In this document: in pieces, positions 22,501-33,104 of the stretch
Layout of the letters: each line of letters opens with the position of its first letter
How positions within the stretch are numbered: the first letter of the stretch is position 1
NCBI GenBank assembly: GCA_003339415.1
Contig: PDHQ01000008.1
Span: 124,001 to 188,000, forward strand
Direction of reading: 5' to 3'
DNA: 64,000 bases
DNA from: Ophiocordyceps camponoti-saundersi (nom. inval.)
Lineage: Eukaryota; Ascomycota; Sordariomycetes; Hypocreales; Ophiocordycipitaceae
Made by a program: the position numbers and the translations under genes
The notes under the pieces: generated by a model
Told to the model about the DNA's origin: nothing
The model's database searches: none
The model's input: only the letters and a program-made list of their open reading frames with translations

Positions 22501-25222
22501 GCCTTGGTTTTTTTTTTCCCCTTTCCCGCGGGGGGGAGCGACGAAAAGAAGGAGGAAAGGGGGGGAGGTTTAAAGGGTTTGGTTTCGGAAAGATTGGTGC
22601 TCCTTTATGGCTACGTAACATGTTTACTGTTTCTTCCAGAGTAACGACGACGATGCTCTCGGACGAGAGAAGCAAGATGAAAAGGGGGGAGGAAAGAAGG
22701 GGAGGTCAAGTGTCGTTTGTTTTGTATACAATGTAGACGCATGCTCGACTCTCTTTGCCGGGGAGGAAATAGCAGCAGCAAGGGGGAGAAAAGAGGGAGA
22801 AAGGGGGCGAAAAGGGGGATAGATGAGAGAACTCCAGTCGTCTATTTCTCTCTACGTCTTGGATAAATACAGTATAGATTGGGGTATATACGTCCATGTT
22901 ATGGATGTGTGCGTGTGTGTTTGTGTGGTAGTCGCTTGAAGGTGCTTACATGCATGCATCCACACAACGGTTGGGAGAGGAAGAGAAGTGCTCGACCACG
23001 ATGGGACGAGCCGCAGGGACGTGGGCCGAGCCGAGCCGAGCCGTAGCCGTAGCCGCGATGATACGGCGGAGTCGGGCCGGTGGGAGTTGATTCGTGCCGG
23101 CGAATGGGGAATACAGCGTCTAGGTATGTATGTTTATATGTATGTAGTAGGCAGAGGTGTGTGTGCGTACCTATAAGTGTATAAGTAGTAGGGATTTACA
23201 GTAGTATACTCCGTATGGCCAGTAAAAATTAGGCAAGGGATGTTTCTGAGCTGTCAAGTAAAAAGTTGGATCATTGTTTATATCATATATCGCCGCTTTC
23301 GAGAAAGCAGGGGCTCCGGAATTTCCCCCTTCCTCCCACAAAAGGACCGGAGCATCGGGATGCGGATGCATAAAGGTCGAGTCCGTACGTTGGGATGGGA
23401 TTGACGCGGTCGAGGTTGTATTCGCACGGATGGATGGATGTACTCAGGACCTGTTTCCCTACCTATACGCAGGAGAGTATACATGGTTGCTTGTGTGCCG
23501 ATGTGGTGCAGAGAGAATCCTGCGTTACGCGCGCGGCCCTTGAGTAACGTTGGCTTCAGGTTTATTCGTCCCGTCTGCCATGGATGAGATCGGTAGGTAG
23601 TAGGTACCAAGGTCGCATGTTGCCATCTGATAGTGAGTACTGCGAGACCTGGGTATTCCTCTATGCGAAGAGTGCAGCCTACTGCTTGGTCGCAGTAGCC
23701 TAGTAGGTGATCAAGAGATAACAAGATACTTGCCTACAAGCAGAGTCGAGGAGCGTGGCTTAACTCGACTTGACTTGACTCGACCTGGGTGCCAACTGCC
23801 TATTCAGGCATCTCTCCGGGAAGGAGCAGGCGAAATGGCACCTGCACCTATGCCTGCTGTCCATCCATCCATCCCTCCTTCCTCCCCCGCATTGTCTCTC
23901 CTATGAACCGACTACCTACCTCCTTGGCCTCTCTCTCTCTATCTCTCTCTGTCTCCCTCTACCCCCTCTATCACGGACTCTCGCTCTCGTCCGTCTCCCT
24001 CCATCAGAGCGTCTCTCCAAGTCTACAGCATCTTCTTCTCTTCAGACTAGATAGGTATGTACCTACCTACCTCGATATGTAGGTAGGTGTCCATCTACTA
24101 CCTGCCTCGCATCATCCTCATCCCCTTTCGTCACCCTCCTCCACGACCTGCAGACAGCAATTTGGACCTCGTTGCTCCCTTTCGCTCGGCAACTGCCCGC
24201 ATGCAGCGACCTCATCGACCAACTCTCACCCAGGATAACAAGAGATGGGATGTTGCGCACATACCTACACCTATATACACACATACATACATGCATATAC
24301 ATACCTACGCTGCATGTGTATGCCGGCTTGCATTTCCCCCCCTCCATCTTTGTTTCCCTCTTCTAAGCTGAGCCTGACTGTGCCGCATTGCGCCATTCTG
24401 GCACGGCCTGTCAAATGTCCGTCCTTGGCTATGACGGTCTGTGTTGCCTGAGCCAGCCTCTCATGGCCCGGTCTCTTTCCTTTACCCACACATGATGTCG
24501 AGGACGCGCCTTAGCAAGACAGCAACTTCCAGTCTCTTTTCATGTCCCGATATAGAATAAGCACTCTATCTTTACTGGTTTCAGCTGCAGCACGCCACCG
24601 GTCCGAGGGATCCCTCTCTAGGCCGTGGAAAAAAGGGGCAAGGACAAGAAAGGACGACGACGGTAAGTGCCCAGGCCATCAGAGATAATCTCCACGCATA
24701 TTCTCTCCCAACTACATACATATAACCCTTGCCAGGCAACCCACAAGCGAGAGGCTGAGGGGAGAAGAGAGAGAGAGAAAGTGAAAAGAAAAGAAATAGG
24801 GGCCAGCTCTGAGCCAGGACTGGCCCAAGCTCTGAAGCTGGTCCAGCCCTGAGCTCTCTCATCTTGACCGACCGCCACCGTCACCTCCCCCCCCCCTCTT
24901 CGTTTCCCCCACAGCACAGCAGCCAGATTGGTAACGGTCTCCATCAAATCGCATCACGGTATTCGTAACCTTTTTCCCCGGTAGCTTGCAGCCGTTGCGG
25001 TGGCACGGCAGCGAGGTCGAGATATATCTGCCAAGTTGCTTTCTTTGACGTCCAAGCTCGCACAGGCTTATACCTTACTTCTCTTGTCCTTATCTCGTCT
25101 GGCTTCCTTGACTGGATTCCAGCTCAGTCTTTCGCTTCTGATCTTGGTACTCTTTCAACCCTCCTTTTCTTTTGCTCCTTCACTGTCCAAGTTCCTCTCC
25201 TTCTCTTCAGCCGACGGCCAGC
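22501..25222. other. 2.7-kb low-complexity intergenic region
   Basis: This lies between the MFS and GPCR genes and holds G- and C-rich homopolymers, CGACTTGACTT words near 23763, a TCTCTCTATC tract near 23930 and many TATGTA/TACCTA words. A perfect 10-bp inverted repeat is noted separately. The stretch just before 25223 is C/T-rich and may be the GPCR leader. No gene is evident. Confidence 0.55.
24061..24088. repeat. Perfect inverted repeat, 10-bp arms and 8-nt loop
   Basis: ACCTACCTAC is followed by CTCGATAT and then GTAGGTAGGT. It could form a hairpin in DNA or RNA. The same words occur dispersed across the window. Confidence 0.9.
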
Positions 25223-26931
25223 ATGGCCTTGTTGTCGGCAGTCGGCTCGATGCCTACGCCCGAGCGTCTTACCCCGGGACAGATCCAAGTCCTCGTTGCG
25301 CTTGAGCGTGTCGGCGGCTCCGTCAGCCTCGTCGCCCTCATGTTCATCTTCATCGCTTACGCCCTACTCCGGCCTGTACGAAACGTTCAGAATACCTTCA
25401 TCGTCTTCGCCAGCGTCTCCAACGTCGGGGCCAGCGTTGCTAGCATCATTGCTCTCGACGGCATTCGGGCCGGCATCCAGACGCCGCTGTGTCAGACGCA
25501 AAGCTTCTTGTTTGAAATGTTTGCCCCCCGTCTCTCCGTGATCCATATCACTTTTCCTTCGCTATAGCCGCCGTCTTCGAGTACGATGGCCGATGACCAT
25601 TGGTTTCACCTGACCTCCCTCCCACCTTTGTTTTGTTTGTCGTTGTGCTCACCGATCTATTTCCATGGGTCTGGAAGATATGGTTACACTTGAGCATCAT
25701 GTAGCTAACATCTCTCAGGTTCATGCAATCTGATCCATGGTGGTCTCTTGCCATGGCCGTCAATGTTTTCCTCGTCTTCTACTGCCGCACTTCCCCCGAT
25801 TCTTTTCGACGTTGGTGGTGGATTTACTGCCTCATATGCTACGGCGGCCCGTTCATCATCGCCTTGACACTTCTCTTGATCAAGAGCAAGGAGCGTGGAC
25901 CCGTCTACGGTCAAGCTACAGTACGTGGACGGTCGTGCCCGCAAGTGAAGCAGTATGCTAAGCTTGGATAGATTTGGTGCTGGGTCGACTCTAAGTGGGA
26001 CGCCATTCGCATCTTTACATACTACATGCTCATCTGGATCTGCATCATCGGTTCTTTTATCTGCTACATCTTGGTCGGATATCATGTCTTCCGCTCACGG
26101 AACCGGCTCCGCAGCTTTCCCGCCTCGAAGAACCGCGAGGCGGGCCATTATGATAGGGTACCGTCTCGCCTTGCCTACTTCCGCGTCGTTGCATTGGTAG
26201 CTAATGTTCTCCTTACGCAGTCTGGTCTAGATCACATGGATGGCTACTGTGGTACGAGGACGACTGAAGTTCAGGTTGTGCATTCGTCAGTCTCTATGAG
26301 GACCAACGCTCTCCTCGAGCCCAAGCAGGCGCACGTCAGTAGCAACGGGGAGGCCGCGATGGACAGCGTCTCATCTACCGAAAGGCGACCCGCCGCCGGC
26401 GCGCAGTACATTTCGACAGTGACGTCGGCCGCGCCCCGTCACAGTAGGTTCATGTCGCCCCTGAGCCAGACGGTACGCGAGGGCAGACGGTTCGCATCCA
26501 AGTTTGTCGTCGACGACCCCATAAAGCGCGCGTACCTGCGGACAAGTCTGCTCTTTGCCCTCAGCGTCCTCGTCACTTGGATTCCCAGTAGCCTGAACCG
26601 GATCCACGGCTGGCTAGCAGGCGAGTCGCCGTTCGAATTCCACGTGGCCACGGCGGCGGTGCTGCCTCTTCAGGGCGTCTGGAATTGTTTCATTTTTTTC
26701 GTGACGAGCTGGAAAGTCGTCAGGCGGTGCATTCGTGGCATGCCGTCCGAGCCGCTGCACTCGGCCAGGGGCGGCGAGTCGATGGGCACCGTGGACCGTG
26801 CTTGCGGACGCCACCGGGACGATTTACGGTCCGATACGGACTTTGACGACGGCGAATCAGGAAACATGGGGAGCGACGTCGAGCTAAGGCAGGTGTCCGA
26901 CCACAAGGACAAGGAGACGTCTAGCGCGTGA
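25223..26931 (+). CDS. cAMP-receptor-like (CAR family) G-protein-coupled receptor
   Basis: Four exons (25223-25518, 25719-25920, 25972-26157, 26221-26931; introns 200, 51 and 63 bp) give 464 residues. Hydrophobic segments occur at about residues 30-50, 62-80, 100-120, 130-150 and 180-205, with the last two at FALSVLVTWIPSSLNRIHG and AAVLPLQGVWNCFIFFVTSW, consistent with seven membrane spans. Family marks include FASVSNVGASVASI, the QSFLFEMFMQSDPWWS junction (rebuilt across intron 1) and IWCWVDSKWDAIRIFTYYMLIW. Intracellular loop 3 is long (about 100 residues) and Ser/Thr-rich, and the tail is charged. Such receptors in filamentous fungi resemble Dictyostelium CARs and couple to G-alpha/cAMP signalling; the ligand is unknown. 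FlbA, encoded in the same window, acts on such G proteins. Confidence 0.9.
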
Positions 26932-27479
26932 AGCAAAGGCGTGTCAGCCTTACGAATACAGCTTGAGATCTCTACAGGCCGGCAACCGGAGCCGGCCTAG
27001 ACGAGTTGAAAGAAGGCGGTTGGGATATACGGGCGAGATGCGGTGTCGGCGCTGACACTGCACAGCTCCCGCTCGCCTTTCATCGCCGGAGCCGATGTAC
27101 GAGCCGTTGCAGATGAATCGAAGATGGGGAAGCGAAAAGGGAGTCTGACGAATGTTGTCTGATTGGAGACGATAAATAACGAGGCTCACGAGGAGACGGT
27201 TACATTTTGTTGCTCAGGCCAGAAAAAAACAAGGGTAAGAGATAAGAGGAGGGAACAGACAAAGAGGACAAGAGGAGGACATGTGACTCAAATAGTGAAA
27301 TTCATCCGTCATGAAGCGGTGACGACAAAGGAGAGCTGAACTGGACATGAGTTGTCGGAGAGGGAGGTGTGTTGATGATGATATGATGAAGGGGGGGGGA
27401 GGGGGTGAAGATGCGACTCGGCATATACGTCCGGGCCTCTATTAGACGGCTATTTGGTGGTTAATAATACCTGGCGTCG
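26932..27479. other. Convergent 3' intergenic region
   Basis: A 548-bp gap between the convergent GPCR and MFS genes. It should hold both 3' UTRs. No other element is seen. Confidence 0.5.
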
Positions 27480-29381
27480 TCAGTCGTAGTCGAAGAAGCT
27501 GCCCGAGTGCTTGAGCAGACGCCTGTCTATGAGACCGAGGACGCGACCGTCCGCACGCCAAATGGGCTCGGAGGCATAAGTAGCCAGACCGAGGACAGCG
27601 GAGACGACGAGGCCGTGGACGACGGCCAAGGCGATGACGGCCGGACGCAGGGAGGCGACGGTGAGGGCGGCGATGCCGAGGGCGGCGGCGAGACTGCGGA
27701 CGGCGACGACGGCGGCGTGCATGTCTCCTATAGACCGGTGAGCAGCCGCGACGGTGGGCGAGGTGAAGGAGGCGGAGCGGGCCAGGAAGGGGCGGGTGGC
27801 GGTGTCGAGAACATGGAGGCCGGAGGCGAGTATGCCGAGCTGAAGGGCCAGTAAAGGGGGTGAGAGCTGGCGGGCGGCCGAGGGGGTGAAGTAAGGGGGC
27901 GATGCCTTGGAAGACTTGATCATGAAGTTTTCGAGGCCGAGCCCGAAGGAGAGGATGCCGACGATGACGAGGAAGGCTCCGACGGCGACGACGACGCAGC
28001 TGGCGCGACGGTTGAATCTATCATGGAAGCCGCGGTAGAAACAGGCCAAACCGCCGACCACGGCCGTGGACAGAAGCCAGGGGCCGGCGAGGAGGGCGCC
28101 GATGGACACGGGGCTCAGCGACAGGGGCTGGGGCGCGACGACGACGGCGCCGACGGCCGAGAGGCCCCATAGCGCGGCGCAGGGGATGGCCGACAGGGCG
28201 GAGACGAGGCAGGTGGACGGGGCGACGAGGGCGCGCAGGGCCTGCAGCTGTAGCGACTTGGGGGACGATGCCGACGGCGTCGTGCTGGAAGGACGGCGCA
28301 GGCGGAGGACCTTGTCGAGGTAGTTCGTCGGGGCGGCGGACGGGATCGGAGCGCTGTCGGAGCGGTCGAAGACGGTCTCCGGCGAGGCGAGGAAGAGGAG
28401 GGGGAGGGAGAGGAGGTGGAGGGCGCTTAGGAGGCGGAAGGGGGCGGCGGAGGGGTTTGTGGGTGTTAGTGAGCTGGTTAGGCCTGATAGCAGGGGGGTT
28501 GCCCATGTTGAGGCTGTGGTGAGGATGTTGTAGAGCGTTACGGGGAGGTTTCGCTCGTGTTCCTTGATGTTGTTAGAGGCAGAGAGAGAGAGATGCATGA
28601 AGAAGAGAGGGCATAGGGGAGGGAAGCTGTTTCTCACAAAGTACGTGTCCTGGATCGATCCCAGCAAAAGGGTATCAAAGGCTCCCCATCCCAAGCCCTG
28701 CAAGACGCGGGCCCCCATGGAGGAAGCGAAGCCATGGTCGTTGTCGCCTGCGGCGGCGCTCCAGACGCAGCCGATGAGGGCGACGAGGGCAGAGGCCAGG
28801 TACAGCGGACGCTTCCCGACGCGGTTGGCGGCCACGCAGCTGGCTACTCCGCTGACGGCGGCCAGGGCGAGGGGAACGGAGGTGAGGGAGAGGTGTTTGT
28901 GGGCCGTGGTCGGGAGCATGGCCGTCTTCATGCCTCCTACGAGGACGACGGAGACGAGTAGCGAGGCGAGGTTAAGGTGTTTTCGCCATAGGGGCCAGTT
29001 CTGCGACGAGTCTTAGTTTCCTTTATGTCCCCTTGTTCTGTCTTGTCTCTCTTTAGGGATCTTAATATAGAGAGGGGAGGAAGGGGGGGGATAGGAGAAG
29101 AGAGAATAGAGAAGGGAGAGTCAGACTAGGGGATCATCTTGTGCGTCGCTTGGTTGAGGTATGAGTTCGACGTCTGCATGACGGCCTGTGCCGTACTTGA
29201 TGATGATGGGGGACTTGATGGGGTCGGAGGAGAAGGATAGGCTGTGGGATGAGGATGTCATGGGGAGGGAGCGGATGGTGCTCAGTGATCGGAGAGAGGA
29301 GGAGGGTGAGTAGCGTGCGAGGGGGGGCGGTTCGGCCACGATGGTGGCGACGGGTTTGTTTCGAAAGGCCCAGTCCATCAT
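27480..29381 (-). CDS. MFS transporter (second, NWPLWRK type)
   Basis: Exons 29381-29127, 29000-28638 and 28562-27480 (introns 126 and 75 bp) give 566 residues. The first junction restores DDPLNWPLWRKHLNL, the motif that precedes the first membrane segment in many fungal MFS pumps and precursor transporters; its donor (GTCTGA) is weak, so that boundary is less certain. About 12 hydrophobic segments follow, with GARVLQGLGWGAFDTLLLGSIQD matching the MFS motif around segment 4. Residues 1-85 form a polar, Ser/Pro-rich cytosolic tail. The loop after ASPETVF carries a short basic stretch. The sequence is Ala/Leu-rich and the substrate is unknown. Confidence 0.85.
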
Positions 29382-30916
29382 GATGGTTCTAAGAGAGAGT
29401 TGTTGTTGTAGTTGTTGTAGTTGCAGTAGTTGCGGTAATACCGGTAATGAACAAACAGACCAAGAGATGGCCAAAGAAGAAAAGAATGGAGAGAATGAAC
29501 GATAAGTCTTGGCCTCAGGGGAGAGAAGAAGAAGATCTGTAAGAAGTCGGAAGATGCATTTCCTTGATGGAGTTTGACATGGAAAGAACAAAGAAAACAA
29601 AACCTGGAGATGGTTTAAGCCGTGAAGGAATAAGAAGCACGGGGGAACGAGGGTTAGAAGAAAGGAGGAAAGTTTTTACTCTCTAGAAGAAGGGGAAAGG
29701 ATGAAAAAGCTTGGGGGTGTGTTGAGGAATGAGAGGCGCTTTGATGGATCATGGGATGAGGAGGAGGAGGAACCACCTCGACCGGGGTGGGAGGGGGGAT
29801 AAGGTTGTTGTACATGCAACATCCATACACAATACAATACCAGACGGTTACAAAAGGGGGGAAAGAAACGGTATTCTCTGGAGAGAGAAAGAGAGAGAGA
29901 GAAGAGGAAGAGGAAGGGGAGGGGAGGGGAGAGGGGGGGAGAAGAAGAAGTGGTGGCTTATTCTTTATTGTACATATTGTTATATTTTGATATGAAATGG
30001 AGGGGAATTGCAAGTCTTTTGATGAGAATTTAAGAATCTGCCTACACACTTACATGTAGTATGTTTGTATGTAAAGGCCGGGCCGATGAAGAACAAGGTG
30101 ATAAAACAGTTCAAGATGAGACCCTTTCTAAGATTCTCTTTTACTTTCTTCTTCTTTAGCCTTTTCAGTTACGGGCCATTTTTGCATGTCTCTTGCAGCC
30201 AACGATGGGATATTATATGTAAGTGAGTATGTAAACAGGCAGAAGCAAAGCAAAAAAAAAGGCTGATGATTATCATCTCTCTTGTTTTCGTTCCTTGCGT
30301 CTGTTGAAAGAAGCAAGTGTTAAAGTGGGAGTGGTTCGCGTCATAGAGAGGAACTACGGAGAGAGGACGGGGGGGGAAAATACGGACGAGTAAGCATAAT
30401 GGGTCGAGGCAATAGAATGCATAAATATAGGGAATAAAATAATGGGTTATGAATCGGTGGACGCGTGTGTTTTTTTTGGGGGGGGGGAGAGGAGTTTATG
30501 GGTGGGTGTTTTCTTTTGTGTTTGCTTGCGCGTCTCCACTGGTGGTAGGTATTTGATGGTTCGCGTTATTTATGGGGGAGTGGATTTTGAGGGGTGAGAC
30601 TGGATGGATGGGACTTGGTCGTGTGTTGTATGTACGGTGAGAGAATGGGAGTGGTGATGGAGGAGAAGAGTGAGAGGGATGGGAAAGCCACCAACAGTTT
30701 ATATGTGAGTGAGTGAGTGAGTGTTCTGTCTGTCCAAGTGTCTGCATGCATAGTATGTACATACATATGTATGTGGATGATGCTATTGTGGGATGTCAAG
30801 GGAGAAGAGAAGAGAAGAGAAGAGAGAGAGAGAGAGAGAGAGAGAAGAAAAGGGAGGCCATCATCTTGGTTGCTAATTTGGTCTTTCTTTCGATAGTCTC
30901 ACCATTTCCCCCCCCC

Positions 30917-30971
<55 letters not shown>

Positions 30972-31500
30972 CCTATCTCACTCTTCCATTGGCATGCGGG
31001 GAAAACCCTCACCCCCAAAAAGAGGCCCATCTTCGTTATTTCTCTCGCACAATTAACAAGGATGATCCTCCTCCCTTCCCTACATACCCTTGTCGGCTGA
31101 AGCCGCTCTCACTCGATCCACAACGTGCCCGGCCGGATGTGAAACCGAGACAAGGTCAGAAGAAGAAACGAAGAGAGGAAGACGAAGAAGAAGAGCATAA
31201 TAGGGCGGAAAACTAGAGACACCATAGTTGGGATATTCGAGGTGAGAGGAGAGAGAGATGGGGGGGGGGGGGCGATATCACGGCTTGCATTGCAGCTCGC
31301 CACAATTCGTTCTCTTCTCCCCTCCCCTCTTTCACCCCAAGAAAGGCATGCATGTATGTACATATGTATGCGATGGATAACAAACAGCTTCCTTGCTTTC
31401 CCTCTTGCTTCTCTGCCCCTGCGCCACGAGGAGTATAATATAGGATGAAAGAATTCCCGCTGAATAACTCCCCCCCATGGAAACCGGGCTATGATCCCCC
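29382..31500. other. 2.1-kb low-complexity intergenic region
   Basis: GA-rich tracts (29880-29955), poly-G at 30480, TGAG repeats (30704-30722) and the paired GA and CT tracts listed separately. No gene is evident. It separates two minus-strand genes and probably contains the promoter of the MFS gene. Confidence 0.55.
30820..30968. repeat. (GA)n and (CT)n pair in inverted orientation
   Basis: A GA tract at about 30820-30846 is followed 72 bp later by a CT tract of about 50 bp (30918-30968). The two are mutually complementary. Confidence 0.9.
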
Positions 31501-32526
31501 CTATGGAAACTGGGCTATGATGACGTCGCGGGCTGCCTTCTGTCCTGCTTCTGCTGCTTCCATTGCCATGAGAAGCGTGCAGGAACGCACCAACAGTTCT
31601 GATACCAATGGACTCAATCAGTAAAGTCATGCAAAGAAAGATGCAAGGGGAGAAGAAGAAACAAAGGGAAAAAAAAAAAGAGTCTCACCTTGATATACCA
31701 GCCTGTACCGAACCGGCGGCTCCTCCTCCTCCTCTTCCGCTTCCGATCCTCGGAGCGGGGCCGGCGATGGCGGCGGGGGATCCACCCGGAACCGAAGCCC
31801 GACCGTCTTATCGGCATCGACCCATAAGAAGCCGTTTGTAGCCGACGACGAATCGTTACTGCTGCGTCCGCTGCTGCTGCTCGCATACCCTTCTTCGTCT
31901 TCCTCTGCCATCTCGGCTAGCCACTTGCGCCAGATGCGGATGACGCCCTCGCACGTCCTTACGTGGCTGACCAGCACGGAGCTGTACCTCACGAGATTAG
32001 TCGCGACGCAAAGCTGAGAAAGCGTCTCGCCTTGTTCCAGCTCGACGGTCTGCGTAGCTTCTTCTTCTTCTCCTTGTTCTTCTTCTTTGGTATCGTCTTC
32101 CACATCATCTTCCGCAGAAGAATTAAAAAACCAAGGTCTCCTCCTCCGATCATCATCCGTCACAAACGGCCGAAACGAAGAATAGAGACTGGCGATTCTC
32201 CCGCTCTCAGTGATGGAATCCTCATCTAGGCTTCGGGTCCCGCGAAAGGAGCAGCTTAGATAGGGTGCTGTCGTCCGCTCGCTTGGATGGTAGCAGTCGA
32301 GGATGAGTTGGCTCCCTTGGACGTTCCATCCTTTCTGCACTCTTAGGTTGAGGAGGCGGGTGGCGCTCGCGTGGAAGCGGCGGCTTACTCTGCTTGACTG
32401 GGCGAGATCCCGTGCTGGGAGGGTTGATAGGGTTAAGGAGAGGATCTTTGATGGATGGTTAGAAGGGGGGAAGTGATGGTTGTGGTGATTGGGGGTCTGA
32501 CGTGCCTCGTTGGGGAGCTTTTCCAT
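31501..32526 (-). CDS. F-box protein
   Basis: Exons 32526-32506, 32445-31689 and 31598-31501 give 291 residues. Intron 1 (60 bp) has a GC donor (GAG|GCACGT), a TCTAAC branch site and an AAAG acceptor. Removing it joins LPNE to ILSLTLSTLPARDLAQ, giving a normal F-box (residues about 4-45); keeping it inserts 20 His/Pro-rich residues in the motif without breaking the frame. Intron 2 (31599-31688) is canonical, and the last exon encodes a helical tail ELLVRSCTLLMAMEAAEAG. The middle holds an acidic Glu stretch (EEEQGEEEEATQ) and a Ser-rich stretch. F-box proteins recruit substrates to SCF ubiquitin ligases through Skp1; the target is unknown. Confidence 0.8.
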
Positions 32527-33104
32527 GGTTGATCTTCAGCTTGTGATGGTTTCAAAGATTTGAGCCGTTGATGGTAGAGATTTCTTTTGTCCCATCTTCA
32601 TTTCTTAATGCTTGTTGTCGAGATGGACCGAGAAGAAGGCCGGGCCGAGTGAGTATGTATGTAAATAAGACGGACGAGGAGGAATGTCGTCGCGTGTCCG
32701 GCTGGTTTGAACCCCCCCCCTGTTTCTGGCCCTTTGTTTTTTGTTTTCTCGATCATCGCAGATTCCACGCATGTCAGTCAATCGTGTATGTATGTAGGGA
32801 ATCGAGGTGAATCGTTCCTGATAAAGAGGTAAAAGGTCAAAATGATGGCTTGCAAGGCTGACTGCGAGTTTACGGCTTATCACACCTCGCAGGCTGTTTG
32901 TCATACTGCAGTTTCCGTAGAGACTACAGAGTGAGTACCGAGGAGGAATCTAGAGGAACACATTACATACAAGACGTAATCTACTACCAATCCAACGTAC
33001 ATACATGCTCATAAGCCAATCTTATATCAACAACGAAGCCTTCGATCCAACGTCAAAGACGTGCATCGTCAACGAGGCGCCGGCCAATGTAACAGAAACT
33101 CGTC
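32527..33104. other. Intergenic between F-box and sulfate permease genes
   Basis: A 578-bp gap on the path of two minus-strand genes. It holds TATGTATG words near 32650 and 32785 and nothing else recognisable. Confidence 0.5.
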
